NCBI RefSeq assembly: GCF_000820025.1
Contig: NZ_CDBI01000092.1
Coordinates: forward strand, 48,839-96,924
From: Aeromonas popoffii
Lineage (GTDB): Bacteria; Pseudomonadota; Gammaproteobacteria; Enterobacterales; Aeromonadaceae
Direction of reading: 5' to 3'
DNA: 48,086 nt
Shown here: piece after piece, positions 18,691 to 28,276 of the stretch
How the letters are laid out: the number at the start of each line of letters is the position of its first letter
How positions within the stretch are numbered: the stretch's first letter is position 1
Position numbers and translations under genes: made by a program
Notes under the pieces: generated by a model
Database searches by the model: none
What the model was told of the DNA's origin: nothing
The model's input: only the letters and a program-made list of their open reading frames with translations

Positions 18691-21411
18691 TCAGGTCAAC
18701 TGACCATGGCAGTGCTTGTATTTCTTGCCGGAGCCGCAGGGGCAGGGATCGTTGCGACCGACCTTCTGCTCATCCCGCACGAAGGTGGTGTGACCCTCTT
18801 TGGCATCTGCCTCTTCATCGGCCAGCTGGCTCTCTGCGGCAGCATGGGTGTAAGTGTGGGGAGCGGCTTCCGCCTGTTGGCGTTGCTGTTCTTCCAGCGC
18901 CTCCACATCACGTCCCTGCACCTGTACCCGGCTCAGTATGCTGACCACGTCGCGCTTGAGGGTTTCCAGCATCTGGGTGAACAGATCGAAGGATTCGCGC
19001 TTGTACTCCTGCTTGGGGTTCTTCTGGGCGTAACCGCGCAGATGAATACCCTGACGCAGGTGATCCATGGCCGCCAGATGCTCCTTCCACAGGCCATCCA
19101 GGGTTTGCAGCATCACGGCTTTCTCGAAGTTGCGCAGCACATCGATACCAACCATCTCCTGCTTGTGGGCATAAAGCTTGTTGGCTTCGTCCAGAATGCG
19201 CTCGCGCAGCTTCTCTTCATACAATTTGTCATCTTCCGCCAGCCACTGCTGCAGCGGCAGATCCAGCGCGAAGTCGGCCTTCAGACGCGCTTCCAGACCC
19301 GGTACATCCCACATCTCTTCCAGCGACTGGGGCGGAATGTACTCGTCGATCACGGCGCCGTAGACGTCGTCACGGATGACGTGAATGGTCTCGGAGATGT
19401 CGTTGGTGTCCAGCAGCTCGTTGCGCTGCTCATAGACCACCTTGCGCTGGTCATTGGCCACGTCATCAAACTCGAGCAGGCTCTTGCGGATGTCGAAGTT
19501 GCGACCTTCCACCTTGCGCTGGGCGTTTTCGATGGCCTTGGTCACCCAGGGATGCTCGATGGCTTCGCCCTCTTCCATGCCCAGCTTCTTCATCATGCCG
19601 GTGACACGATCGGAGGCGAAGATCCGCATCAGGGTATCTTCCATGGAGAGATAGAAGCGCGAGGAACCGGGGTCACCCTGACGACCGGAACGACCGCGCA
19701 GCTGGTTGTCGATGCGACGGGATTCGTGGCGCTCGGTACCTATGATGTGCAAACCACCGGCAGCCAGCACGGCATCGTGGCGGATCTGCCAGGCAGCCTT
19801 GATGTCGCTGATCTGCTCGTCGCTCGGATTCTCCAGCTGGGCAATCTCTGCCTGCCAGTTGCCACCCAACACGATATCGGTACCACGACCGGCCATGTTG
19901 GTGGCGATGGTGACGGCACCGAGTTGACCAGCCTGAGCGACTATCTCCGCTTCCATGGCGTGGAACTTGGCGTTCAGCACCTTGTGCGGGATCTCCTCCT
20001 TGGTCAGGATACCGGAGAGCAGCTCGGAGTTTTCGATGGAGACAGTACCCACCAGCACCGGCTGACCACGGGAGACGCAACCGCGAATATCTTCGACGAT
20101 GGCAGCGTATTTCTCCTGGGCGGTCAGATAGACCAGATCGCCCATGTCTTTGCGCACCATCGGCTTGTTGGTCGGGATAACGACGGTATCCAGACCATAG
20201 ATCTGCTGGAATTCAAAGGCTTCGGTATCCGCAGTACCCGTCATCCCCGCCAGCTTGTCATAGAGACGGAAGTAGTTCTGGAAGGTGATGGAGGCCAGCG
20301 TCTGGTTCTCGTTCTGGATCTTGACCCCTTCCTTCGCCTCGACGGCCTGATGCAGGCCATCGGACCAGCGACGGCCCGGCATGGTGCGACCCGTGTGTTC
20401 GTCGACGATGACGATCTCGCCTTTTTGCACTATGTAGTCGACGTTGCGCTCAAACAGGGTGTGAGCACGCAGACCGGCATTGACATGGTGCAGCAGGCTG
20501 ATGTTGGTGGCGGAGAACAGGGAGTCCTCTTCTGCCAGCAAACCCTCTCGCTTGAGCAGCTCTTCCACGAAGATCTGGCCATTTTCGGTCAACAGGGCCT
20601 GACGGTTCTTCTCGTCCACCGTGTAGTGACCTTCACCCGTGTACTCCTCGGTGTCTTCCTTGTCCTGCTTGATCAGCTCAGGGATCAGCTTGTTAACCTG
20701 GATATAGAGGGCTGAGCTGTCTTCGGCCGGACCAGAGATGATGAGCGGGGTACGAGCTTCATCGATGAGCACGGAATCCACCTCATCCACCAGCGCGTAG
20801 TTGAGCGGACGCTGCACGCGCTGCTCCGGCGAAAACGCCATGTTGTCGCGCAGGTAATCGAAACCGAATTCGTTGTTGGTACCATAGGTGATGTCGGCGG
20901 CGTAGGCGTCACGCTTCTGGGACGCATCCATGCCTGGCACGTTGCAATCGACCGTCATGCCGAGGAAGGTGAACAGGGGGCGGTTCGCCTCGGCATCGCG
21001 CCTGGCCAGGTAGTCGTTGACCGTCACCACGTGCACACCGCGACCGCTCAGGGCGTTCAGATACGCCGGCAATGTCGCCGTCAGCGTCTTGCCTTCACCG
21101 GTTTTCATCTCGGCGATGCGGTTGGAGTCAAGCACCATGCCACCGATCAGCTGCACGTCGAAGTGACGCATGCCAAACACCCGGCGGGAGGCTTCACGCA
21201 CGGTGGCGAACGCTTCCGGCAGCAGCTGCTCCAGCGTCTCACCCTGCTCCAGACGCTGACGATATTCAGCTGTCTTGGCCTGCAACTCGCTATCGGACAG
21301 GGCCTCGTACTGAGGCTCCATCGCATTGATCTGTTTTACAATTTTGCGCAAAGCCTTGAGCGTTCTGTCGTTCCGGCTGCCGATAATCTTGGTGAGCAGT
21401 GTGCTAATCAT
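18691..21411 (-). CDS. secA: Preprotein translocase motor ATPase SecA
   Basis: ATPase (906 aa, E. coli 901) that pushes unfolded preproteins through SecYEG. Walker A MKTGEGKT lies near 102-109, DEVDS (Walker B) near 209, and the second nucleotide-binding domain contains [10 protein letters not shown] and [16 protein letters not shown]. The helical scaffold follows, and the C-terminal zinc finger [13 protein letters not shown] binds SecB and ribosomes. The first ATG (21409-21411) is used; a TTG three codons earlier is less likely. No strong Shine-Dalgarno is visible. E. coli places secM, the stalling peptide that regulates secA, just upstream; here an M23 peptidase gene is there instead and no secM-like frame was found. 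Confidence 0.97.
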   Translation of the reverse strand: MISTLLTKIIGSRNDRTLKALRKIVKQINAMEPQYEALSDSELQAKTAEYRQRLEQGETLEQLLPEAFATVREASRRVFGMRHFDVQLIGGMVLDSNRIAEMKTGEGKTLTATLPAYLNALSGRGVHVVTVNDYLARRDAEANRPLFTFLGMTVDCNVPGMDASQKRDAYAADITYGTNNEFGFDYLRDNMAFSPEQRVQRPLNYALVDEVDSVLIDEARTPLIISGPAEDSSALYIQVNKLIPELIKQDKEDTEEYTGEGHYTVDEKNRQALLTENGQIFVEELLKREGLLAEEDSLFSATNISLLHHVNAGLRAHTLFERNVDYIVQKGEIVIVDEHTGRTMPGRRWSDGLHQAVEAKEGVKIQNENQTLASITFQNYFRLYDKLAGMTGTADTEAFEFQQIYGLDTVVIPTNKPMVRKDMGDLVYLTAQEKYAAIVEDIRGCVSRGQPVLVGTVSIENSELLSGILTKEEIPHKVLNAKFHAMEAEIVAQAGQLGAVTIATNMAGRGTDIVLGGNWQAEIAQLENPSDEQISDIKAAWQIRHDAVLAAGGLHIIGTERHESRRIDNQLRGRSGRQGDPGSSRFYLSMEDTLMRIFASDRVTGMMKKLGMEEGEAIEHPWVTKAIENAQRKVEGRNFDIRKSLLEFDDVANDQRKVVYEQRNELLDTNDISETIHVIRDDVYGAVIDEYIPPQSLEEMWDVPGLEARLKADFALDLPLQQWLAEDDKLYEEKLRERILDEANKLYAHKQEMVGIDVLRNFEKAVMLQTLDGLWKEHLAAMDHLRQGIHLRGYAQKNPKQEYKRESFDLFTQMLETLKRDVVSILSRVQVQGRDVEALEEQQRQQAEAAPHTYTHAAAESQLADEEADAKEGHTTFVRDEQKVGRNDPCPCGSGKKYKHCHGQLT

Positions 21412-21470
21412 GGGTACCAACTATTTCTGGTTATATACATGTTCCGTCACTGGAACCTGGAGAAAAAAAC

Positions 21471-22376
21471 CTAACCCCGTCTGGCATTAAGAAAGCGTGC
21501 GGGGTTGACCTGACGACCGTCTTTCAACACTTCGTAATGCAAATGGACCCCGGTCGCGCGACCGGTGCGTCCCATCAAGGCAATCTTCTGGCCCTGATCG
21601 ACCAGGGTGCCCACTTCGACCAGCAACTTGGAGTTGTGGGCATAGCGGGTCACCAGACCATTGCCATGGTTGATCTCCACCATGTTGCCAAATTCCGGAT
21701 GGCGGCCTGCCCAGCTGACGACGCCCTGGCCTGTGGCCAGGATAGGAGTACCGGGCTTGCCACGGAAATCCACCCCTTTATGCATCTTGGCGCGACCGTT
21801 GAACGGATCGACCCGACCACCGAAGCCAGAGGAGACCCAAACCCGCTCCTGCTTGACCGGCGATCCGGAAATAAAACCGGCATCGGTTATATGGTGATTC
21901 ATGATGAAAGATTCAAGTACCGACAGCTGCTCTTCACGACTGCCGAGCTGCTGGCTGAGATGCTTCATGGAATCCTGCAACTCATTGAGGTTGACTTCCA
22001 GATCCGCATCATAGGAAGGGCCGCCCATGGGGGGCAGCTCCTTGAAATTGAACTCCTCGGGATCGAGGTCTGCCTGCTCGGTCAGCCGCTCGCCGAGCGC
22101 ATTGAGACGACCCAGCTGCCCCTGCATGGTGCCCACCTGGGCGGCCAGCATGGCAAGCTGTTCGCGGGCTTCATCGGCCCCTTGCGTGTTTTTTTGCTGT
22201 TCGGCCATGGCCAGCGCGACTGTCAGCGCCTCCATTTTCTGGTGCCAGCTCTGCCAGAGCCAACCACCGCTCAGGGCCAATACAGTGAAGAGGATACCGC
22301 CGACCCAGGCCAGACGTTGTTTGGGTAAGTGCAACTTGCGTCGCTGCTTGCCGTTGAGGATCAGGGTAATGCTCAT
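21471..22376 (-). CDS. M23 (LytM-type) peptidoglycan endopeptidase, inner-membrane anchored
   Basis: 301 aa. A single N-terminal membrane helix (about 23-42) is followed by a coiled-coil stretch (about 45-165, rich in Glu/Gln/Leu) and a C-terminal LytM domain (about 180-300). The zinc ligands are present: MHKGVDF (His and Asp) and HLHYE, with GFGGRVDPF before them. It should therefore be an active crosslink-cutting endopeptidase rather than a degenerate EnvC/NlpD-type activator. Pseudomonas, Vibrio and Shewanella commonly carry an M23 gene between lpxC and secA. It may help wall growth or division, given its neighbours. The Shine-Dalgarno is weak. Confidence 0.88.
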   Translation of the reverse strand: MSITLILNGKQRRKLHLPKQRLAWVGGILFTVLALSGGWLWQSWHQKMEALTVALAMAEQQKNTQGADEAREQLAMLAAQVGTMQGQLGRLNALGERLTEQADLDPEEFNFKELPPMGGPSYDADLEVNLNELQDSMKHLSQQLGSREEQLSVLESFIMNHHITDAGFISGSPVKQERVWVSSGFGGRVDPFNGRAKMHKGVDFRGKPGTPILATGQGVVSWAGRHPEFGNMVEINHGNGLVTRYAHNSKLLVEVGTLVDQGQKIALMGRTGRATGVHLHYEVLKDGRQVNPARFLNARRG

Positions 22377-22469
22377 AGAAATCTGTCTGCTCGGTCAGGT
22401 GAGGCCAGGAGCCAGCACGGGGAATAAAACCGGGAGATAATCGGTATTAAAGGATGGAGTCAATAAATG

Positions 22470-22506
22470 ACGGAACGTCGGTGCGGAGAGAGGACCGACG
22501 TTCCGT
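22470..22506 (-). terminator. Hairpin after lpxC at the end of the dcw/lpxC block
   Basis: A 13-bp perfect inverted repeat, ACGGAACGTCGGT / ACCGACGTTCCGT, with an 11-base loop, 10 bases past the lpxC stop. The following CATTTATTG is only moderately T-rich, so it is a terminator-like structure of uncertain strength. It is the first strong hairpin I see between genes after the start of the dcw cluster. Confidence 0.7.
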
Positions 22507-22516
22507 TGCACAGCTA

Positions 22517-23440
22517 TCAGGCCAGAACCAGACCGTTATCGTAGTAAGCGATGGGCGCTTTATCGCCCTCACCCTCGAAGGTCACCAGTTCCCAGGCCTC
22601 CTGCTTGGCCAGCAAGGCACGCAGCAGCATGTTGTTCAGGGCATGACCCGTCTTGTAGGCACGGAATTCGCCAATGATGCTGCGGTTACACATGTACAGG
22701 TCACCGATCGCATCCAACATCTTGTGTTTGACGAATTCGTCTTCATAGCGCAGACCATCTTCGTTCAGTACCCGATAGTCATCCAGCACCACGGCGTTTT
22801 CCAGGCTTCCGCCCAGCGCCAGGTTCTGGGAACGCAGGTACTCGATGTCACGCATGAAACCGAAAGTACGGGCACGACTGATCTCTTTCACGAAAGAAGC
22901 ACCGGAGAAATCCAGCACGCAACGCTGGTTGCGTCCTTCAAATACCGGATGCTGGAAATCGATCTCGAGATCCATCTTGAAGCCATTGCGATAAGGGTGG
23001 AATTCCGCCCACTTGTCGCCGTCTTCAACCCGGATGCTCTGCTTGATCCGCACAAACTGCTTGGCCGCATTTTGCTCACGGATACCGACTTCTTGCAGCA
23101 GGTAGATAAAGGGGTGCGCACTGCCGTCCATCACCGGGATCTCGGGTGCGTCAACCTCGACATAGAGGTTGTCGATCCCCATTCCGGCCAGCGCGGCAGA
23201 GAGGTGCTCAATGGTAGAGACACGGACACCGGCTTCGTTGACCAACGCGGTACAAAGCACGGTATCGCGCACCTGATCGGCATTGGCTGGCAGCGCCACC
23301 ACAGGATCAAGATCGGTACGCAAGTAAACGATCCCTGTGTTAACAGGCGCCGGACGGAACGTCATTGTGACTTTCCGGCCCGAATGCAGGCCCACACCAG
23401 TGGCCTGGACACTCGTTTTCAAGGTTCTTTGTCTAATCAT
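22517..23440 (-). CDS. lpxC: UDP-3-O-acyl-GlcNAc deacetylase LpxC
   Basis: Zinc deacetylase (307 aa, E. coli 305) for the committed step of lipid A synthesis. Zinc ligands are H79 (TIEHLSAAL), the His of [10 protein letters not shown] (about 238) and its Asp (about 242). The catalytic GHALNN histidine is near 265. The C-terminal tail, which in E. coli is the FtsH degradation signal, ends here in YDNGLVLA, also hydrophobic and ending in LA, so FtsH control of its level is likely kept. It lies 100 bases after ftsZ behind a candidate promoter of its own, and a hairpin follows. Confidence 0.97.
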   Translation of the reverse strand: MIRQRTLKTSVQATGVGLHSGRKVTMTFRPAPVNTGIVYLRTDLDPVVALPANADQVRDTVLCTALVNEAGVRVSTIEHLSAALAGMGIDNLYVEVDAPEIPVMDGSAHPFIYLLQEVGIREQNAAKQFVRIKQSIRVEDGDKWAEFHPYRNGFKMDLEIDFQHPVFEGRNQRCVLDFSGASFVKEISRARTFGFMRDIEYLRSQNLALGGSLENAVVLDDYRVLNEDGLRYEDEFVKHKMLDAIGDLYMCNRSIIGEFRAYKTGHALNNMLLRALLAKQEAWELVTFEGEGDKAPIAYYDNGLVLA

Positions 23441-23492
23441 GGGCGTATCCGCTTAACAGCTCATATTCCGGACCAGATGGTCGTGGCAGGCC

Positions 23493-23522
23493 ATCTTAGC
23501 ACATTCCTTAAACAACAAACAA
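23493..23522 (-). promoter_or_regulatory. Candidate lpxC promoter in the ftsZ-lpxC gap
   Basis: On the minus strand TTGTTT (23517-23522), an 18-base spacer and TAAGAT (23493-23498) with an extended TGC just before the -10. The start would be near 23486, giving a leader of about 46 bases. The weak -35 is offset by the extended -10. It allows lpxC and the downstream genes to be expressed separately from ftsZ. Confidence 0.45.
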
Positions 23523-23540
23523 ACTAGTGCCATTAGGGGC

Positions 23541-24692
23541 TTAGTCAGCTTGCTTGCGCAGGAACGCAGGAATATCGAGATAATCCGGTTCGCGACGAGC
23601 TTGCGGCTCGGCGTTGACCACCTTGGCCGGGGCCTCTTCCATCACGCGAGACTGCAGGGCTTCGCTGATCAGGGGCTGACGGGCCGGACGCTCTTGTACC
23701 ATGTTGTTCTTCACCAGCGTGATGTCGGGCTTGCGCTCGGCACCGATACCGGTGGCAACCACGGTCACACGCAGTTCGTCGTGCATTTCCGGATCGATAA
23801 CGGTACCCACCACAACGGTGGCGTTCTCGGATGCGAAGGCCTTGACCGCGTTACCCACGGTTTCGAACTCTTCAATGGTCATGTCCATGCCTGCGGTGAT
23901 GTTGACCAGGATGCCACGGGCACCGGCCAGATCCACGTCTTCCAGCAGCGGGCTGGAGATGGCTTTCTCAGCCGCTTCTTCGGCACGGTCATCGCCGGTG
24001 GCGGAACCGGTACCCATCATGGCGGTACCCATTTCACGCATCACGGTACGCACGTCCGCGAAGTCGACGTTGATCAAGCCCGGACGGGTAATCAACTCGG
24101 CAATGCCCTGTACCGCGCCCAGCAGTACATCGTTGGCAGCCTTGAAGGCGTCCAGCAGGGAAATACCGCGACCCAGCACCTTCAGCAACTTGTCGTTGGG
24201 GATGGTGATCAGGGAATCGACATTCTTGGAAAGCTCTTCGATGCCGTGGGCGGCGAAGCCCATCCGCTTCTTCCCTTCGAAGGAGAACGGCTTGGTTACG
24301 ACAGCAACTGTCAGTATGCCCATCTCGCGGGCTACTTCGGCCACGATCGGCGCTGCGCCTGTCCCGGTACCACCACCCATGCCGGCGGCGATGAACACCA
24401 TGTCAGCACCGGTCAGCAGCTCACGCAACGCTTCCCTGTCTTCCATGGCCGCATCACGACCCACTTCCGGATTGGCTCCGGCGCCCAGACCCTTGGTGAT
24501 GCCACCGCCGATCTGCAGAGTGGTGTTGGCACTGGAGTTACGCAGAGCCTGGGCGTCGGTGTTGACGGTAATGAACTCGACACCTTCGATGTTTTGACGA
24601 ACCATGTGCTCGACCGCGTTACCGCCGCCGCCACCTACACCGATCACTTTAATGACGGCTTCGTCAGTGTGGCTATCCATAAATTCAAACAT
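23541..24692 (-). CDS. ftsZ: Cell division GTPase FtsZ
   Basis: Tubulin homologue (383 aa, identical in length to E. coli FtsZ) that polymerises into the Z ring. The nucleotide-binding loop GVGGGGGNAVEHM lies near 18-30 and the tubulin signature GGGTGTGA near 104-112. The catalytic T7 loop follows ('DFADVRTVM' and surrounding residues near 210). A variable linker ends in the conserved C-terminal peptide DYLDIPAFLRKQAD, the docking site for FtsA, ZipA, ZapD and SlmA. It lies 39 bases after ftsA, and transcription from the strong promoter at 26778 should reach it. Confidence 0.98.
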   Translation of the reverse strand: MFEFMDSHTDEAVIKVIGVGGGGGNAVEHMVRQNIEGVEFITVNTDAQALRNSSANTTLQIGGGITKGLGAGANPEVGRDAAMEDREALRELLTGADMVFIAAGMGGGTGTGAAPIVAEVAREMGILTVAVVTKPFSFEGKKRMGFAAHGIEELSKNVDSLITIPNDKLLKVLGRGISLLDAFKAANDVLLGAVQGIAELITRPGLINVDFADVRTVMREMGTAMMGTGSATGDDRAEEAAEKAISSPLLEDVDLAGARGILVNITAGMDMTIEEFETVGNAVKAFASENATVVVGTVIDPEMHDELRVTVVATGIGAERKPDITLVKNNMVQERPARQPLISEALQSRVMEEAPAKVVNAEPQARREPDYLDIPAFLRKQAD

Positions 24693-24731
24693 GTTGTCTC
24701 TCCGCTTTATTTGCCTGACTCAGCAAAATTC

Positions 24732-25991
24732 TTAAAACTCGCCACGCAACCAGTTGCTGACCCGTTTGACCAGCCCACCGACGCTTGCTTTGGCGGCATA
24801 TTCCTTGTTACTGCCTGAAGATTGATGGGTGCGGCCGTACTGCAATAGCCCGACCGCGGTCGAGTACACAGGCGCCTGCACATAATCACTCAATCCCCGT
24901 ATATTCATGGGCTCCCCTACCCGGACCTGGCTCTGGAAGATCTGCTCTGCACACTCCACAATGCCTTCGATCTGGGCAGCGCCGCCAGTCAAAACCACAC
25001 CGGCGGCCAACTGATGCTTGACCCCCTGCGCTTTCAATTCGCTTTGTACCCGCACCAGCTCATCATTCACCATGGAGAGCAACTCGGTGTAACGGGGTTC
25101 AATCACTTCGGCCAGTGTCTGCCGTTGCAGGCTACGCGCCGGACGACCGCCGACACTGGGTACTTCAATATTGTCTTCCTTGCTGACCAGACGGCCGAGG
25201 GCGCAGCCGTAGCGCACCTTGATCGCTTCTGCGTCCAGCGGCGGCGTGCCGAAGGCGTAGGCGATGTCGCTGGTCACAGTGCTGCCAGCGTAGGGGATCA
25301 CCTTGGTATGGCGCAGGGCACCGCCGGTAAACAGCGACATGTCCATGGTACCGCCACCTATGTCCACCACGCAGACCCCCAGCTCCTTCTCGTCTTCGGT
25401 CAGCACGGCATAGCTGGAAGCCAGCGCGGAGAAAATCAGCTGATCCACCCGCAGACCGACCTTCTCCACACATTTCTCGATGTTGCGGGCCATGTCGTTG
25501 TGGCAGGTGATCAGGTGCACCTTAGCTGCCATACGGACCCCGGACAGACCGACCGGGTTCTTGATGCCTTCCTGATAGTCGATGGCAAACTCCTGGGGCA
25601 GCACATGCAGCACCCGCAGCTCATCGGACAAACGCACCGACTTGGCGGTGTGGATGACGTTATCCACGTCCTCCTGGGTCACCTCCTCATCGGAGATGGG
25701 CACCATACCGGTTTCGTTGCGGCAATCGATGTGCTTGCCGGACAGCCCCAGATACACGGAGCTGATCTGGCAGTCGGCCATCATCTCGGCCTCTTCCACC
25801 GCACGACGCAGGGACTTGACCACGGAATCAAGATCGTTGACCCCGCCCTTATCCATGCCACGAGAGGCGTGACTGCCCATGCCGATGACATTGAGCTCAC
25901 CGTCTGGCAGCACTTCGCCAACCAGAACCGCCACCTTGGTTGTGCCGATATCCAGTCCGACAATCAGATTTCTATCTGCGGTTTTGGTCAT
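24732..25991 (-). CDS. ftsA: Cell division actin-like membrane tether FtsA
   Basis: Actin-fold ATPase (419 aa) that links FtsZ to the membrane and recruits later division proteins. Phosphate 1 motif GLDIGTTKVAVLVGE lies near 12-26, the 1C subdomain near 85-165, phosphate 2 VVDIGGGTMDMSLF near 208-221, and the adenosine motif LTGGAAQIEG near 335. The C-terminal amphipathic membrane-targeting helix GLVKRVSNWLRGEF is intact. Its 5' end overlaps the 3' end of ftsQ by 20 bases, so the two are translationally coupled. Confidence 0.97.
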   Translation of the reverse strand: MTKTADRNLIVGLDIGTTKVAVLVGEVLPDGELNVIGMGSHASRGMDKGGVNDLDSVVKSLRRAVEEAEMMADCQISSVYLGLSGKHIDCRNETGMVPISDEEVTQEDVDNVIHTAKSVRLSDELRVLHVLPQEFAIDYQEGIKNPVGLSGVRMAAKVHLITCHNDMARNIEKCVEKVGLRVDQLIFSALASSYAVLTEDEKELGVCVVDIGGGTMDMSLFTGGALRHTKVIPYAGSTVTSDIAYAFGTPPLDAEAIKVRYGCALGRLVSKEDNIEVPSVGGRPARSLQRQTLAEVIEPRYTELLSMVNDELVRVQSELKAQGVKHQLAAGVVLTGGAAQIEGIVECAEQIFQSQVRVGEPMNIRGLSDYVQAPVYSTAVGLLQYGRTHQSSGSNKEYAAKASVGGLVKRVSNWLRGEF

Positions 25992-26724
25992 TCACTTTCT
26001 CTTCGTTCTTCTTCCAGCCAACTGCCATTCCGGTGTCGTATCGAAGATCCACATAAGCAACCTGCTCACGGGGTTCGATGATCGGAAAAGCATCGATAAA
26101 CCGCTGCAATCGAAGCGCTATATCCGAGCGCCCCAAAAACAGCTGAATGTTGCCATCCAGGGTCAGTTCCCAGGCATGGCGGGGAGTCAGATTCACTCCC
26201 AGCAGCTTGTATCCCTTGGCTGCCAGCTGCGCCTCGTACTGACGGCTGGCTTCCAGTACCTTAACGGCCTGATCTTCCGGCCCGGATAGCTGCATCAGGG
26301 GGGTCTTCACCCTGTCCGGCGCACTGAACACCTCACCCTTGGTATTGACGAAGCGGTTGCCATTCCAGCGTGCCGCTACCGCCTGCTCGGTGAGATAGAC
26401 CTTGATCTTGTTTGGCCACTTCTTGCGTACAGAGACCTGGGCCACCCAAGGCAAGGCATTCAATCGCGCCTGTAATTCGTTTACATCCAACTCGAAGAAG
26501 TTACGCAGCTCGGCACCATCCAGCACGGCGTTACGCAACTCGTCGGTCTGCAAATACTGGTGCTGCCCCTGCAGCAACAACTCGCTCATGGGCAACCGAT
26601 TGGCATCCGTCAGCCAACCTTTAACATCCAGCGCTGTCTGGTAGAAGCCCCACATGACCAGGATGAAAAATGCCACCCCTGCGATGAAGCCACCCTTGGT
26701 GCGCCCTTGTGCCCTTGCCTCCAC
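25972..26724 (-). CDS. ftsQ: Cell division protein FtsQ
   Basis: Bitopic inner-membrane protein (250 aa) that brings FtsB/FtsL to the divisome. It has a short cytoplasmic tail, one membrane helix (about 13-30, FIAGVAFFILVMWGF), a POTRA domain (about 45-115, 'LPMSELLLQGQHQYL') and a beta domain with 'WPNKIKVYLTEQ'. The start is a GTG at 26722-26724, with a GGGGA about 11 bases upstream; no ATG is available before the membrane helix. It follows murC after 97 bases that hold a strong promoter rather than ddlB. Confidence 0.93.
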   Translation of the reverse strand: MEARAQGRTKGGFIAGVAFFILVMWGFYQTALDVKGWLTDANRLPMSELLLQGQHQYLQTDELRNAVLDGAELRNFFELDVNELQARLNALPWVAQVSVRKKWPNKIKVYLTEQAVAARWNGNRFVNTKGEVFSAPDRVKTPLMQLSGPEDQAVKVLEASRQYEAQLAAKGYKLLGVNLTPRHAWELTLDGNIQLFLGRSDIALRLQRFIDAFPIIEPREQVAYVDLRYDTGMAVGWKKNEEKVNDQNRR

Positions 26725-26777
26725 CCGATCTTTCCCCGTTTAACGCGCCATGCCGGCCCTTTACAGACCGGTCCGCC

Positions 26778-26805
26778 ATTATATAGGCCCCGGCTTGGCG
26801 GTCAA
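26778..26805 (-). promoter_or_regulatory. Strong sigma-70 promoter for ftsQ-ftsA-ftsZ
   Basis: On the minus strand TTGACC (26800-26805, 5/6), a 16-base spacer and a perfect TATAAT (26778-26783). The start would fall near 26771 and leave about 47 bases to the ftsQ GTG. It lies in the murC-ftsQ gap, where many relatives have ddlB with promoters inside it. Confidence 0.8.
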
Positions 26806-26821
26806 AATACTGATTGGGCCC

Positions 26822-28276
26822 TCAGGCGCCGGATTTCATGCTCTCAATGCTCAATTTCATCTCGCCGAGACGGCGTGCCAGCGCACCGACGTTCCCCGCC
26901 CCCTGGGTCAACACCAGGTCCCCCTCTCCGACCAGTCCTGCCAGCACTGAGGGTACGTCGTCCGGAGTCGCGACAAAGATGGGCTCCAGGTTGCCACGGG
27001 AGCGGATGGAACGGCACAGGGCGCGGCCATCAGCCCCCGGTATGGGCTCTTCACCGGCGGCATAGACCTCCAGCATCACCAGCACGTCTACCTTGGAGAG
27101 CACATCGGCGAAGTCCTCGTAGAGGTCGCGGGTGCGGGTATAACGGTGCGGCTGGAATACCATGACCAGGCGCTTCTCGGGCCAACCGGCGCGAGCGGCA
27201 TTGATGGTGACCTTCACTTCGCTCGGGTGATGACCGTAATCGTCCACCAGCATGGCCTTGCCGCGGCCAGTCTCGAATTCACCATATTGCTGGAAGCGGC
27301 GACCCACGCCTTCAAACTTGGCCAGCGCACGGATGATGGCATCATCGCCGATCCCGTCTTCGGTAGCGACCGCAATCGCTGCGGCGGCATTGAGCGCATT
27401 GTGGATACCCGGCAGGTTCAGGGTCACTTCCAGCTCACCAGCGCCTGCTCGACGGACCCGGAAACGGCTGCGATTGCTGGTCTGCACAAAGTCCAGCACC
27501 TGTACGTCAGCATCATCGCAGAGACCATAGGTAATGGTCGGGCGGGCGATCTCGGGTAGCAGGCCACGGATCACGGGATCATCCACACACACCACGGCCA
27601 GACCGTAGAAGGGCAGGTTGTGCAAAAAGTCGATGAAGGTGGCTTTCAACCGGGAGAAGTCACCGCCGTAGGTATCCATGTGATCCGCTTCGATGTTGGT
27701 CACTATGGATACCATCGGCTGCAGATGCAGGAAAGAGGCGTCACTCTCGTCCGCTTCGGCGATCAGATAACGGCTGCTGCCCAGGCGGGCATTGGTGCCG
27801 GCGCTGTTGAGCAGGCCGCCGATGACGAAGGTTGGATCACGCTCAGCCTCGGCATAGATGCTCGCCACCAGACTGGTGGTGGTGGTCTTGCCGTGGGTGC
27901 CGGCGATGGCGATGCCATGGCGGAAACGCATCAGCTCGGCCAGCATCTCGGCGCGGCGCACCACCGGGATACGCAGCTCGCGGGCGGCCAGCAGCTCCGG
28001 GTTGTCCTGCTTGATGGCGGTAGAGACCACCACCACACTCGCCTCGCTCACATGCTCGGCGCTGTGGCCGACGAAGATATGAGCCCCCAGCGACGCCAGC
28101 CGCTCGGTCACCGCATTGCGGGCCAGATCCGAGCCTGTTACCTGATACCCTTCGTTGGCAAGCACCTCGGCGATCCCGCCCATACCGGCGCCACCTATGC
28201 CGATAAAGTGGATGCGACGCACGCGACGCATTTCGGGGATCACAGTACGCAGTTTTGCCAGTTCAACCTTGGTCAT
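26822..28276 (-). CDS. murC: UDP-N-acetylmuramate-L-alanine ligase MurC
   Basis: First Mur ligase: adds L-alanine to UDP-MurNAc with ATP (484 aa). The N-terminal Rossmann domain contains [17 protein letters not shown] (about 23-39), the ATP loop GTHGKTTTT lies near 125, and [10 protein letters not shown] and the C-terminal DDYGHHPSE (near 345) are typical of MurC. It starts within a 4-base ATGA overlap with the end of murG. It is the last precursor-ligase gene before the gap where ddlB would be expected. Confidence 0.97.
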   Translation of the reverse strand: MTKVELAKLRTVIPEMRRVRRIHFIGIGGAGMGGIAEVLANEGYQVTGSDLARNAVTERLASLGAHIFVGHSAEHVSEASVVVVSTAIKQDNPELLAARELRIPVVRRAEMLAELMRFRHGIAIAGTHGKTTTTSLVASIYAEAERDPTFVIGGLLNSAGTNARLGSSRYLIAEADESDASFLHLQPMVSIVTNIEADHMDTYGGDFSRLKATFIDFLHNLPFYGLAVVCVDDPVIRGLLPEIARPTITYGLCDDADVQVLDFVQTSNRSRFRVRRAGAGELEVTLNLPGIHNALNAAAAIAVATEDGIGDDAIIRALAKFEGVGRRFQQYGEFETGRGKAMLVDDYGHHPSEVKVTINAARAGWPEKRLVMVFQPHRYTRTRDLYEDFADVLSKVDVLVMLEVYAAGEEPIPGADGRALCRSIRSRGNLEPIFVATPDDVPSVLAGLVGEGDLVLTQGAGNVGALARRLGEMKLSIESMKSGA

